A stretch of DNA of 57,691 bases, from the NCBI GenBank assembly GCA_902524805.1, contig CABZES010000008.1:1-57691 (forward strand), given 5' to 3'. This DNA comes from an uncultured SAR86 cluster bacterium. Its GTDB lineage: Bacteria > Pseudomonadota > Gammaproteobacteria > Magnimaribacterales > AG-339-G14. A model generated the notes under the pieces. The model was not told where the DNA came from and ran no database searches. It worked only from the letters and a program-made list of their open reading frames with translations. Both the position numbers and the translations under genes were made by a program. Below are positions 35,873-44,474 of the stretch, piece after piece; within the stretch, counting starts at the first letter, position 1; each line of letters begins with the position of its first letter.

Positions 35873-35904
35873 AAAAAATATCCCGCTCAGACGGGATATT
35901 TTTA
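35873..35904. terminator. Bidirectional rho-independent terminator for hemA
   Basis: A 12-base perfect stem AAAAATATCCCG / CGGGATATTTTT with loop CTCAGA is followed by T-rich sequence on both strands. It is the clearest intrinsic terminator in the window. On the plus strand it ends hemA transcription about 100 bases after the stop; on the minus strand it can end the receptor transcript. Confidence 0.88.
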
Positions 35905-35954
35905 TTTGATTCTTTTACAGTCAGGGCTCAAAGCTCTCCAACCTTGAACCCTGT

Positions 35955-35987
35955 CTAATCTCAATGCCTCTACTTCATTAAGGTTAG
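35955..35987. repeat. Stem-loop H3, related to H1
   Basis: CTAATCTCAATG pairs with CATTAAGGTTAG (one mismatch and one G-U if transcribed on the plus strand) around a 9-base loop again starting CCTCTA. The left arm and loop share ATCTCAATGCCTCTA with H1, while the right arms differ, each largely complementary to its own left arm. Confidence 0.6.
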
Positions 35988-36014
35988 ATTTTTCAATCCA
36001 GACTTAGGGGGTGA

Positions 36015-36060
36015 TTCTTGAGGAAGCTCTATATAAATGGAAGTGAAACTTCCTCAAGAA
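36015..36060. repeat. Stem-loop H4 downstream of the receptor gene
   Basis: A perfect 12-base inverted repeat (TTCTTGAGGAAG / CTTCCTCAAGAA) with a 22-base loop lies 9 bases past the receptor stop. The loop contains GGAAG, which can pair alternatively with the same CTTCC arm. No U-tract follows on the minus strand, so it is not a classical terminator; it may protect the receptor mRNA 3' end. Confidence 0.6.
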
Positions 36061-36069
36061 AAATCTAGA

Positions 36070-38220
36070 TTAGAAACTGTAATTTAAAGAAACTCTTGCG
36101 TTCAATTCCTCTCCAACACTTACTTGGTGAGTAGAATGAGCGTGAGGGAAATAAACAGTATCAGTTAAGTTTTCGATATTTAACTGAACTGAAAGATCGT
36201 CAGAAAGCGTCCAATATCCGGCAGCATCCCATCTAGTGTAATCGGGAAGTATTCCGCCTGATCTTGCGCCATCTTTAGCTTGAGATTCACCTTGAGAGGT
36301 AAATCCAATTCCCCAGCCAAATGTGTCATTTACTTGATAGTTAATCCACCCAGAAAGAGTAGATTCAGGAATTTCTTTAGCCTGAGTCCCTGGAGTGGTT
36401 TCTCCATCAAAGTTTGCATAACCAAATGCGGCGTATAATTGATCGCTAATTTGACCTTTAAGCTCAAGCTCAAAACCATCAACAGATAAATTAGTTGTTT
36501 CGGCAGTTCCTTCACCATCTGCTCTACCTACAACGTTGTCACTATCGAAATAATTGGCAGTGAACATAAGATCTGGATTTATTTCCATTTTGAAACCAAT
36601 TTCAGTATTTTCAAAAGTATCTGGGTCAGTTATTGCTGCGCCAGCACTTTGTTTCTTATATTGCTCTCCAGCTTTAGGATAAAAACTTTCGCTGTAAGCA
36701 ACGAAGAAAGAAACATTCTCTTGAGGCTTCAAAGTTAATCCAGCTCTTGGTGAGAAAATATCTCTATCATTCACTGTTGTTGCACCGGAAGCTGTTCTAG
36801 TATCGTTAACTGTTAATTCCATTTGGTCGAATCTTCCACCGATAGTAACTAACACATTTTCATTAATGCTTATCTGGTCCTGAAGTGAAATTGATGTAAT
36901 TTCTACGTCAGTTTCTGTTCTAGCATAAAAAGCACCTGCTTGATCAAAGTGAGTAGTGTTGGCAACGCCGTCGCTATTTTGGGAAAAATCCATTGGTCTC
37001 CCTAGAGTGAATGTTTCCTTATTAGATTTTTGTCCACTACTAGCAGTACAGTCGGCAGCATTATCAAGAGCAGAATTTCCATCGTGTGAAGAAAAACACT
37101 TATAGTAACGTTGGTTTTTATTTTCTGTTTCAAGAACTTCTAAACCAGCTAAAATAGTATGAGTAGCTGTTCCAATCTCTAACTCATTAACCCAGTCAAC
37201 GTTAAAAATTGTGCTTTCTCTTGCAGTGACATCTAAGTAACCATCGGCGTCAATTGTTCCTACAGTAGGAGTACTAGCAGCTGCTGGAGCGTACTTAGAA
37301 ACATATAAATTTTGATACATTTTATCGAAATCGTTCATAGTTAATGAAACTATTACTCTACTTGTATCAGATAGTTCGCGAGTCAATTTGGCTCTAATTA
37401 TGTCTGCTTCAGTAGTTTGTGTATTTATCTCAGGAGTTCCAAAGACGTAATCTTTCAATTCTTCTACTGGTAGATAGCTTGTTAAGCTTGTTGGAATACC
37501 GCGATCAATGAATCTTTCATGATCTACATATTCATAAGATAAATCTAATGTGGAATCAGCATCTAATTCAGTCCTTGAAACAATGTTGAATCCAAGTCGG
37601 TCACCATCAAAGAAGTCTCTGTGATTTTCCAATGTATCGCTATGCAACATAAGTCTTATAGCAGTGCTATCGGAAGTGTCCATGTTTGTGTCAATCGCTA
37701 CATCGAATGCACCGAAACTATCTATCCCAGCATCAACAGATCTAAAAGATTCGCCAATTACTGGTTTCTTTGTAACACGGTTAATTAGTCCACCTCTGGC
37801 GTCACGACCGAATAATAAAGCGTTAGCGCCCTTAATTACCTCTACCTGCTCAATATTGTATAAAGAACGGTAGTATTGAACGTCGTCTCTAGCGCCATCT
37901 AAATAAAAGTTTGCAGTAGATCTTACACCTCTAAAAACCATAGCATCTCTATGACCTTCTCCTTGAGTAGTGTTTACCCCTGGTGTGTAACGAACTATAT
38001 CTCCTAGCTCTCTGTATCCTTTTTTCCTAATTTCATCATCTGTAATAATAGAAACTGATTGCGGAACATTTAAAACAGGAACAGGAGTTTTAAAAGCAGT
38101 AACTTGGTCAGATTGTAAGACCTTACCTTTAACTTCTAGTTCTTCTGTATCTTGTGCAAATAATAAACTGGAGGAAATAAGTCCTACAGTAATAAAAATA
38201 CCAATTAAAAGTTTTTTCAT
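36070..38220 (-). CDS. TonB-dependent ferric-siderophore receptor
   Basis: Outer-membrane gated barrel importing an iron-siderophore complex using TonB energy. Signal peptide about 1-22 (ends LLFAQ). The plug domain follows (about 45-155) with VPVLNVPQSVSIITDDEI, LGDIVRYTPGV, FRGVRSTANFYLDGARDDVQYYRSLYNIEQVEVIKGANALLFGRDARGGLINRV. The rest is a beta-barrel ending in the Phe-terminated strand ARVSLNYSF. Length is 716. The plug pattern is that of FhuA/Fiu/FecA-type siderophore receptors rather than vitamin B12 or polysaccharide receptors; the ligand is not identifiable. Two Fur boxes precede it. No siderophore synthesis genes are nearby, so it likely uses foreign siderophores. Confidence 0.92.
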   Translation of the reverse strand: MKKLLIGIFITVGLISSSLLFAQDTEELEVKGKVLQSDQVTAFKTPVPVLNVPQSVSIITDDEIRKKGYRELGDIVRYTPGVNTTQGEGHRDAMVFRGVRSTANFYLDGARDDVQYYRSLYNIEQVEVIKGANALLFGRDARGGLINRVTKKPVIGESFRSVDAGIDSFGAFDVAIDTNMDTSDSTAIRLMLHSDTLENHRDFFDGDRLGFNIVSRTELDADSTLDLSYEYVDHERFIDRGIPTSLTSYLPVEELKDYVFGTPEINTQTTEADIIRAKLTRELSDTSRVIVSLTMNDFDKMYQNLYVSKYAPAAASTPTVGTIDADGYLDVTARESTIFNVDWVNELEIGTATHTILAGLEVLETENKNQRYYKCFSSHDGNSALDNAADCTASSGQKSNKETFTLGRPMDFSQNSDGVANTTHFDQAGAFYARTETDVEITSISLQDQISINENVLVTIGGRFDQMELTVNDTRTASGATTVNDRDIFSPRAGLTLKPQENVSFFVAYSESFYPKAGEQYKKQSAGAAITDPDTFENTEIGFKMEINPDLMFTANYFDSDNVVGRADGEGTAETTNLSVDGFELELKGQISDQLYAAFGYANFDGETTPGTQAKEIPESTLSGWINYQVNDTFGWGIGFTSQGESQAKDGARSGGILPDYTRWDAAGYWTLSDDLSVQLNIENLTDTVYFPHAHSTHQVSVGEELNARVSLNYSF

Positions 38221-38237
38221 AATATACCTCGGAATGA

Positions 38238-38266
38238 ATGATAATGATTATCATTACAAATGTAAA
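38238..38266 (-). promoter_or_regulatory. Promoter of the siderophore-receptor gene
   Basis: Read on the minus strand, TTTACA (38266-38261), a 17-base spacer and TATCAT (38243-38238) form a good sigma-70 promoter with the spacer and -10 covered by a Fur box. The ATG is about 18 bases past the -10. Confidence 0.6.
38240..38258. promoter_or_regulatory. Fur box 1 (receptor promoter)
   Basis: GATAATGATTATCATTACA matches the Fur consensus GATAATGATAATCATTATC at about 15 of 19 positions. It covers the predicted -10 element and spacer, so iron-loaded Fur would block RNA polymerase. Confidence 0.85.
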
Positions 38267-38267
38267 G

Positions 38268-38286
38268 GAGAATGATTATCATTTAC
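38268..38286. promoter_or_regulatory. Fur box 2 (upstream of receptor promoter)
   Basis: GAGAATGATTATCATTTAC is a second good Fur match, 28 bases from the first and just upstream of the -35 element. Paired boxes suggest cooperative, tight iron repression. Confidence 0.8.
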
Positions 38287-38334
38287 AAAAGGTATATCTT
38301 TATAACCAGAATATTCTTCTAGAAAGAGAAATTT

Positions 38335-38976
38335 TTAAGATATTTTGCCGTTTTTCAAAGTAAAAACTTTATTACCCATAAAATCGGCATCTTCAACCTC
38401 GTGTGTCACCATAATGCAAGAAATTTGATTCTTTAATAAAATTTCTTTCGTCTCATTTCTTAAATTTTCTCTCAATTCTTTATCTAGAGAACCAAAAGGC
38501 TCATCCATTAGCAAGATTTTTGGTTTCGGTGCAATTGCTCTAGCAATAGCAACTCTCTGTTGCTCTCCCCCAGAAAGGTTATTAGGATAAGAATCTACGT
38601 ATCGATCAACTTTAAAAGTTTTAAGTAAATTGAGAGCTAATTTTCTTTGCTCTGTTTTGGAGCCTTTAAGCCCAAAACATACATTTTGCATAATAGTAAG
38701 GTGAGGAAATAAACCCTTCTCTTGCAAAACTAGTCCAATATTTCTTTTGTGAGTTGGAACAAAAAAACTTTCTGATACTACCGGGCTCCCATTTATAAAA
38801 ATTTCTCCTTTATATGGATTTTCAAGGCCGGCTAAAACTCTTAATAAGGAAGTCTTTCCAGAACCTGAACCTCCTAAAATAGAAATAATTTCTCCTTTTT
38901 TTAAATCTAGATCTATCCCCTTTAAGATATCTTGATCTTTAGTATAAGAAAGAAAAATATTTTTAGTTTTTAACAT
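38335..38976 (-). CDS. fbpC: Ferric-iron ABC transporter ATPase, short form
   Basis: Hydrolyses ATP to drive Fe3+ import through FbpB. Walker A GGSGSGKTS near residue 35, Q-loop region VLQEKGLFPHLTIMQNVCFGL, signature LSGGEQQRVAIARAIA, Walker B ILLMDEPFGSLD and the H-loop His in MVTHEVEDA are complete. The QEKGLFPHLTIMQN segment and partner genes point to the ferric-iron class. At 213 residues it lacks the C-terminal TOBE regulatory domain of typical FbpC/CysA ATPases (about 350). Its first 14 bases overlap the end of fbpB. Confidence 0.9.
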   Translation of the reverse strand: MLKTKNIFLSYTKDQDILKGIDLDLKKGEIISILGGSGSGKTSLLRVLAGLENPYKGEIFINGSPVVSESFFVPTHKRNIGLVLQEKGLFPHLTIMQNVCFGLKGSKTEQRKLALNLLKTFKVDRYVDSYPNNLSGGEQQRVAIARAIAPKPKILLMDEPFGSLDKELRENLRNETKEILLKNQISCIMVTHEVEDADFMGNKVFTLKNGKIS

Positions 38977-40606
38977 CTTCTAATCTTTTTCCTGGTCTAG
39001 ACGTTCTTATTGTTTTTGTTAAAAAATAGATTGGAACTAGTCCTACTAGCACTATCGCGATAGACGGTGCCGCTGCTTCAAACATTCTTTCTTCTGAAGC
39101 ATATATATAAGTCGATACTGCTAGGGTATCAAAGTTAAAAGGTCTTAATATTAAAGTAGCTGGAAGTTCCTTTATAACTTCAGAAATAACCAAAATAATA
39201 CTAGTTAAAAAGCTAGTCTTTAACAAAGGCAAATGAATGCTTTTAAGCAACTTAAAATTAGAAGCATTTAAAGTTTTGGCTATATCGTCCATAAAGGGGC
39301 TTACTCTTAGAAATCCCGATTCAATAACTGAATTAGATAATGCATAGGCTTTAATAATGTATGCAATTATCAACCCAATAATCGAGCCTGTAATAATGAA
39401 GTTGAAATAACTGTAGAAAATATAATTATCTAAAAAATTAAAAATTTGCATAATTCCAATAGCAAGGATTAACCCTGGGATAGCATATCCTAATGTAAGA
39501 GAAGAACTCATGTAAGGTAAAAATTTGTTATTTTTCAATCTAATTGAAAAATTAATTATTAAAGATAAAAGGGTGCAAAAGAGTGCAGCTAAAATCGCTA
39601 GGTAAATAGTATTTACAGAGTTTTTGATAAACTCTTCGTTAAAGAAGTCTAATTTATAATTTATTGCCCAATTCAATAATTCCAAAATTGGCAAGATAAA
39701 TCCTATAAATAAAGGAATAAAACAAATAAACGAAGCAAAAATATTTTTAAAACCCTTTAATTTTATTTGAGTCATTTCTCCATAAACAGGGGCTCCTGAA
39801 GTATAAGAAAGATTTTTTCTTGACAGTCTTTCTAAAAATATAAAAAAAGTGACAAAAATTAAAAGCAATGAAGATAGCTGCATTGCAGTTTGAAGATCAT
39901 AGAGTCCATACCAGGTTCTAAAAATTCCTGTCGTAAAAGTAGGAATTGCAAAATGTTCAACAGCGCCGAAATCAGAGAGTGTTTCCATTATGACCAACAT
40001 TAATCCAGCAACGATTGCTGGTCTTATCATTGGTAAAACTAATTTAAATACTATCCCTAAGTTATTAAGACCAAGAGTTTTTCCGACCTCTAAAATAGAC
40101 CGAGATTGATTAATTAAAGCCATTCTAGTTGCTAGGTATATATAAGGGTACAAAGTAAAAGAAAAAACTATGATTGCTCCAAAAATATTTCTTATATTTG
40201 GAAAAAAAATATAATTTGGGTTTAAAGAAAAAATTTCTCTTACTAAATTATTTGCACTTCCAAATGAATCAAAGAGACCTGTGAAAGTATATGCCAAAAT
40301 ATAGGGAGGAACCGCCAAAGGAAGAATTAAAGCCCAATCAAAAAGTCTTCGTCCTGAGAAATTATAATTTGAAATTACCCATGCTGTCCCTACTCCGAGA
40401 GCTAAAGAAATTACTGAAACTCCTAAAACAAGAAAAATCGAATTATAAATATAGCTATCTAAAACATAGGTTACGAGATGCGTCCAATTATCTGAATAAT
40501 TCCCAAGCAAACTTGATAAAACTACCAAGAGAGGAGATAAGAAAACTAAAAAAATTAGAAAAGGAAAAATTACCCATGGGTCTGATAAAGTTTTTTTAAA
40601 AAACAC
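38963..40606 (-). CDS. fbpB: Ferric-iron ABC transporter permease
   Basis: Inner-membrane channel of an FbpABC (AfuABC/HitABC) system. The 547-residue protein is a fusion of two permease halves, each about six helices with an EAA loop. The first loop is SILEVGKTLGLNNLGIVFKLVLPMIRP near residue 170-200 and the second DDIAKTLNASNFKLLKSIHLPLL near 445-470. Starts with GTG. It lies 49 bases downstream of fbpA and overlaps fbpC, so all three are one operon under the fbpA promoter. Confidence 0.93.
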   Translation of the reverse strand: MFFKKTLSDPWVIFPFLIFLVFLSPLLVVLSSLLGNYSDNWTHLVTYVLDSYIYNSIFLVLGVSVISLALGVGTAWVISNYNFSGRRLFDWALILPLAVPPYILAYTFTGLFDSFGSANNLVREIFSLNPNYIFFPNIRNIFGAIIVFSFTLYPYIYLATRMALINQSRSILEVGKTLGLNNLGIVFKLVLPMIRPAIVAGLMLVIMETLSDFGAVEHFAIPTFTTGIFRTWYGLYDLQTAMQLSSLLLIFVTFFIFLERLSRKNLSYTSGAPVYGEMTQIKLKGFKNIFASFICFIPLFIGFILPILELLNWAINYKLDFFNEEFIKNSVNTIYLAILAALFCTLLSLIINFSIRLKNNKFLPYMSSSLTLGYAIPGLILAIGIMQIFNFLDNYIFYSYFNFIITGSIIGLIIAYIIKAYALSNSVIESGFLRVSPFMDDIAKTLNASNFKLLKSIHLPLLKTSFLTSIILVISEVIKELPATLILRPFNFDTLAVSTYIYASEERMFEAAAPSIAIVLVGLVPIYFLTKTIRTSRPGKRLEDVKN

Positions 40607-40655
40607 AATTTAATATAGCAAACTCTTCTTTGTAGAAAAATATACATGCATCGTT

Positions 40656-41687
40656 TTACTCCCAGCCTACTCTATCCATGAGCTTGACTGCGGCTGGATT
40701 AAACTCACCATAATTAGATACCGATAGCTGATCCTCCTTAAAGCTTTCTCCAAATTTTAAAATATAAAAATTTGGTTGTACTTCTGAAATAATTGGATAT
40801 TCATAAGTATTATTTACTATGTGGCTTTGAGCATATTTTGATAAAAGAAATTCTATTAACTTTTCCGCGTTTTCTTTATTTTTTGAAGACTTAAGTATTC
40901 CTGCGCCACTAATGTTTATATGAGTTCCTCTTCCTAATTGGTTAGGAAAATGAAGTCCTACTTTTTGAGCTGCATTTTTTTGTTCGGATCCTTTTTTTCC
41001 AGATAACATTAATCCAATATAGTAACTATTTGCTATAGCGATATCAGCTTCTCCATTTGCTACTGCCATAATTTGTGCTCTATCATTTCCTTGAGGTTTT
41101 CTCGCAAAGTTGCTTACAAATGACTTTGCCCATTTCTCTGTTTCTTTGACGCCATTATGAGCAATCAAAGATGCGACTAATGATTGATTGTATAGATTAT
41201 TAGAACTACGAATAGCGATTCTACCTTTCCATATTGGGTTAGATAGGTCTTCATAAGATAAATTTTTTAATTCCTCTTTAGAGACATTTTCAGGGTTATA
41301 AAATAAAACCCTTGACCTTTTAGCTAAACCCACCCACTCATCATTTGGACCTCTTAGCCTTTTTGGAACTATAGATTTTATTTTAGAAGATTCTATGCTC
41401 TGAAAAAATCCATCTTTTTGAAGTTTCCACAAATTTCCTGCATCAACGGTGATAAAAATATCCGCGGGTGACCTATCTCCTTCAGATTTTAATTTTTCTA
41501 CTAGCGCTTTACCCTTCGCAGAAATTACATTTACTTTTATGCCTGACTGATCAGTAAATTCCTGATACAAAACATCATCTGTATCATAATGCCTAGAAGT
41601 ATAGAGATTAACTTCAGAAGCAAAAATTAACTCAGAACTTAAAATTATTAGTAAAAAAAATGAAGAAAATTTAATTTCTTTTAACAT
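40656..41687 (-). CDS. fbpA: Periplasmic ferric-iron-binding protein
   Basis: Captures Fe3+ (or iron released from siderophores) and hands it to FbpB. The frame is open to 41801, but the ATG at 41687 is preserved after a GGAG site 9-10 bases upstream and starts a signal peptide (FSSFFLLIILSSELIFA). The mature part begins SEVNLYTSRHYDTDD, with GKALVEKLKSEGDRSPADIFI, and the iron-binding pair of tyrosines in ANSYYIGLM, as in FutA and FbpA. The mature region also carries GRIAIRSSNNLYNQSLVASLI. Length 343 is normal. A Fur box covers its promoter. Confidence 0.94.
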   Translation of the reverse strand: MLKEIKFSSFFLLIILSSELIFASEVNLYTSRHYDTDDVLYQEFTDQSGIKVNVISAKGKALVEKLKSEGDRSPADIFITVDAGNLWKLQKDGFFQSIESSKIKSIVPKRLRGPNDEWVGLAKRSRVLFYNPENVSKEELKNLSYEDLSNPIWKGRIAIRSSNNLYNQSLVASLIAHNGVKETEKWAKSFVSNFARKPQGNDRAQIMAVANGEADIAIANSYYIGLMLSGKKGSEQKNAAQKVGLHFPNQLGRGTHINISGAGILKSSKNKENAEKLIEFLLSKYAQSHIVNNTYEYPIISEVQPNFYILKFGESFKEDQLSVSNYGEFNPAAVKLMDRVGWE

Positions 41688-41715
41688 ATTAAAACTCCGT
41701 AAATTGTGGCAAAGA

Positions 41716-41744
41716 ATGATAATGATTCTCATTGTATCTTTCAA
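41716..41744 (-). promoter_or_regulatory. Promoter of the fbpABC operon
   Basis: On the minus strand TTGAAA (41744-41739), a 17-base spacer and TATCAT (41721-41716) form a promoter with the same -10 and spacing as the siderophore-receptor promoter. The -10 lies about 28 bases before the fbpA ATG. Confidence 0.65.
41718..41736. promoter_or_regulatory. Fur box in the fbpA promoter
   Basis: GATAATGATTCTCATTGTA (minus strand AATGAGAATCATTATC) is a strong Fur match that overlaps the -10 and spacer. It implies repression of fbpABC when iron is sufficient. Confidence 0.85.
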
Positions 41745-41781
41745 GAAAGTTTTAGATGCCTGAATCAGGAAGGAAATTAAT

Positions 41782-42474
41782 TCATTCTGAAGGAGTTGCA
41801 TTAATTAATGATTGGATCATTTCGTTAAAATAAAAATAATTTACTCCGGGTTTGCTCTTTTTAGTTTCAAAAACCATTGCTTTAGCAACTATGTCCCCTT
41901 CTATACTTTTAAATTTAGATAAAGGTCCTACCAAAAAAATATCTAAAATTTTAGAAAAAAAATCAGCGAGTGAGGTATCCCATTTCTCTGTGTGACCTTT
42001 TCCTTGAAGATGTCCTGGTCTAAAAAAGTTTGTTGATTTGAAACCAAGTTTAATTATTTCATTTTCAACTTTACCTTTTAAATCCATATACGTATTGATA
42101 GATCCCTCATTTACTCCTACGGCAGATATTAAAGATATTGTTTGAGCGCCTAAAGACTTGGCTTTTTTTGCTGCCTTTATTATTAACTCAAAATCAGTCT
42201 TCATAAAAATGTCTTTTTTTTCTTTGCTCATTACTAGCAATTCCCAAGCTCTTAGTTTTGTTCCTAAACAAATATAGGCATGATCTATTTTAGGAAGGTC
42301 AAGATCTTCAAAATTAAATTCTTTAAGAATTACCTGTTCTATTCTGTCATCAAATTCTTCTTTTTTTCTTCTATTGATTGCAATAATTGGTCCCTCAAAA
42401 GCTTTGAGATGAGATAAAGTCAAAGAACCAGTAAATCCAGTTGAACCAAAAATTAAAGATGAGTTGTTTTTCAT
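41782..42474 (-). CDS. TIP30/HTATIP2-like NAD(P)-binding protein
   Basis: Atypical short-chain dehydrogenase-like protein of 230 residues. The Rossmann motif SLIFGSTGFTGSLTLSHL opens the protein, followed by AINRRKKEE. A central HAYICLGT and ISLISAVGVN, then FFRPGHLQGKG, are typical of the HTATIP2/YwnB-like family. Substrate is unknown. It sits between the iron-transport operon and the tRNA gene and is not clearly part of either. Confidence 0.7.
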   Translation of the reverse strand: MKNNSSLIFGSTGFTGSLTLSHLKAFEGPIIAINRRKKEEFDDRIEQVILKEFNFEDLDLPKIDHAYICLGTKLRAWELLVMSKEKKDIFMKTDFELIIKAAKKAKSLGAQTISLISAVGVNEGSINTYMDLKGKVENEIIKLGFKSTNFFRPGHLQGKGHTEKWDTSLADFFSKILDIFLVGPLSKFKSIEGDIVAKAMVFETKKSKPGVNYFYFNEMIQSLINATPSE

Positions 42475-42512
42475 ATTTTTCTGCGAGGGACTAATTGTAT
42501 TGAAGTTTTAAA

Positions 42513-42589
<77 letters not shown>

Positions 42590-42593
42590 TTTT

Positions 42594-44378
42594 TCATTCG
42601 TCTAAGAAACCTTTTAAGTGCCCTGATCTTGATGGATGTCTTAGTTTTCTCAAAGCTTTCGCCTCAATTTGCCTTATTCTTTCTCTAGTTACATCAAATT
42701 GCTTACCAACTTCTTCCAGTGTGTGATCCGTATTCATTCCAATTCCAAATCTCATTCTTAGTACTTTTGCTTCTCTTGCCGTGAGGCTGCCTAAAACACC
42801 TCCAGTGGCTTCAATTAGATTTGATTCAGTAGCTGAATCAATCGGAGAATCCAATAAAGGATCCTCTATAAAATCTCCTAAAGTTGTATCATCTTCGTCT
42901 CCAATAGGCGTTTCAGTTGATATAGGTTCTTTTGCAATTTTTAATACTTTTCTGATTTTATCTTCTGGCATTTCCATTCTGACACTTAATTCTTCGGGAG
43001 TAGGCTCTCTTCCGTTTTCTTGAAGCATTTGTCTTGAGATTCTGTTTAATTTATTTATTGTTTCGATCATATGGACAGGAATTCTTATCGTTCTTGCCTG
43101 GTCAGCAATCGATCTTGTGATTGCCTGTCTGATCCACCAAGTGGCGTAAGTAGAGAATTTATAGCCTCTTCTGTACTCAAATTTATCAACCGCCTTCATT
43201 AATCCAATATTGCCTTCTTGAATTAAATCAAGAAATTGTAAGCCTCTATTCGTATATTTCTTTGCTATTGAGATAACTAACCTCAAATTTGCTTCAATCA
43301 TATCTTTTTTGGCTCTTCTGATTTTAGTTTCCCCTTTTGTCATTTTTGCAGCTAATTCTTTTAGTTCGGAAACTGTCATTCCAATTTCTTTTTCGATACC
43401 TTTAATTTTTTGTTGAATTGCTTTGACGTCATCTTTGTAATCAACTAATTCGCCAACATAATTTTTTTTACTTTTAAAAATTGGGTCTAAGAATTTTAAA
43501 TTTGTCGAATTTTCTTTAAAAACATCTAAAAATTCTTTTCTGGGCATTTTACTTTTTTGAACACACAGATTATAGATTTCTCTTTCGAGTCGCCTAACTT
43601 GCCTAGCCATAATTCTTGGTTTCAATGAAATAACTTCAAATTTTTTAGGAGATAATTTTAAAAATTTAAAAGTCTCGCCTAATTTATCTAATTCTTTGAT
43701 TGCTTCAGGACTTGTTCTACCTTTTGAAGCAATTGCTTTTTCGGCTTTGTTATATAAACGTTTTACGGCAGAAAATCTTTTGTTTAGCTCATCTAAGTCT
43801 ATCCCAGTATTTTCTTCTTCCTCACCATCAGAATGTTCTCCTGCTTGAGGGCCTGGAAGTACTTCTTCCTCTTCGTCCATAAACCCTACTACTAGATCAG
43901 AAATTCTTTTATCCTCTTTTTTTATTAGCGCATATTCCAATAATATTTCTTCAATAATTCCAGGAAAGTGAGCACAGGCATGCAAAAGATCCCTGGCACC
44001 TTCTTCAATACTTTTTGCTATCGTAATCTCGCCTTCTCTCGTAAGTAGATCTACCGATCCCATTTCCCTCATATAAAGTCTCACTGGATCAGTGGTTCGA
44101 CCTACCTCAGATTCAATCGCTCCCATTTCATTTTCAGTAATTGCGGGTTGAGCATTCTGCGCAGCATTAGCTAGAAAATCTGACCCATCTTCAGGAGCAT
44201 TTTCTAAAACTTGAAGACCTAAGTCGTTTACCATCTGAATTACTTCATCTAACTGATCGGGGTCAGAAACATCATCGGGCAAAAAGTCATTTATATCAGC
44301 GTAGGTGATAAAGCCTTGTTCACGGCCCTTTTCAATGAGTTCCCTCAGGCCATTATTTTCAATATCTTCGTCGTACAT
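42594..44378 (-). CDS. rpoD: RNA polymerase primary sigma factor (sigma-70)
   Basis: Directs RNA polymerase to housekeeping promoters. The 594-residue protein has region 1.1 (about 1-75) and region 1.2 with [27 protein letters not shown]. An acidic non-conserved stretch ([21 protein letters not shown]) comes next. Region 2 then has [43 protein letters not shown], and region 4.2 has [22 protein letters not shown]. Slightly shorter than E. coli (613). Downstream, after 4 bases, is tRNA-Ile, so transcripts probably need processing at the tRNA 5' end to separate them. A minus-strand TATAAT at 44413-44408 is a likely own promoter. Confidence 0.97.
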   Translation of the reverse strand: MYDEDIENNGLRELIEKGREQGFITYADINDFLPDDVSDPDQLDEVIQMVNDLGLQVLENAPEDGSDFLANAAQNAQPAITENEMGAIESEVGRTTDPVRLYMREMGSVDLLTREGEITIAKSIEEGARDLLHACAHFPGIIEEILLEYALIKKEDKRISDLVVGFMDEEEEVLPGPQAGEHSDGEEEENTGIDLDELNKRFSAVKRLYNKAEKAIASKGRTSPEAIKELDKLGETFKFLKLSPKKFEVISLKPRIMARQVRRLEREIYNLCVQKSKMPRKEFLDVFKENSTNLKFLDPIFKSKKNYVGELVDYKDDVKAIQQKIKGIEKEIGMTVSELKELAAKMTKGETKIRRAKKDMIEANLRLVISIAKKYTNRGLQFLDLIQEGNIGLMKAVDKFEYRRGYKFSTYATWWIRQAITRSIADQARTIRIPVHMIETINKLNRISRQMLQENGREPTPEELSVRMEMPEDKIRKVLKIAKEPISTETPIGDEDDTTLGDFIEDPLLDSPIDSATESNLIEATGGVLGSLTAREAKVLRMRFGIGMNTDHTLEEVGKQFDVTRERIRQIEAKALRKLRHPSRSGHLKGFLDE

Positions 44379-44474
44379 ATTTTTAATTCTTTAAAAAAAG
44401 GTTGGAAATTATATAACTTTGTAACCTTTAATCATAATTTTTTAATTGTGGTCTAGAGATCATATTTCAATAGT
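44379..44474 (-). promoter_or_regulatory. rpoD promoter region
   Basis: The 96 bases between dnaG and rpoD contain a minus-strand TATAAT (44413-44408) about 30 bases before the rpoD ATG, with no good -35. It allows rpoD transcription independent of dnaG. Confidence 0.45.

Larger units (their letters stand above)
35770..36069. other. Structured spacer between hemA and receptor gene
   Basis: This 300-base gap between two convergent 3' ends has no open frame of note. It contains, in order, stem-loop H1 (35794-35822), a bidirectional terminator (35873-35904), stem-loop H2 (35922-35953, CAGGGCTCAA / TTGAACCCTG with one mismatch), stem-loop H3 (35955-35987) and stem-loop H4 (36015-36060). Only one terminator would be needed, so the additional structures are unexplained; a 3'-end small RNA or a palindromic repeat family are possibilities. 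Confidence 0.6.

Noticed and set aside
35770-36069. CRISPR array or attachment site
   Set aside because: Only two related hairpins are present, without regular spacing, spacers or integrase genes.
40291-40599. 102-residue plus-strand frame rich in Lys and Leu
   Set aside because: It lies wholly within fbpB on the other strand, has no ribosome-binding site or family resemblance, and its composition is what the complement of a hydrophobic membrane gene gives.
41687-41801. Extended N-terminus of fbpA from 41801
   Set aside because: The extra 38 residues would be read from the Fur-box promoter and would bury the signal peptide; the ATG at 41687 has a proper ribosome-binding site.
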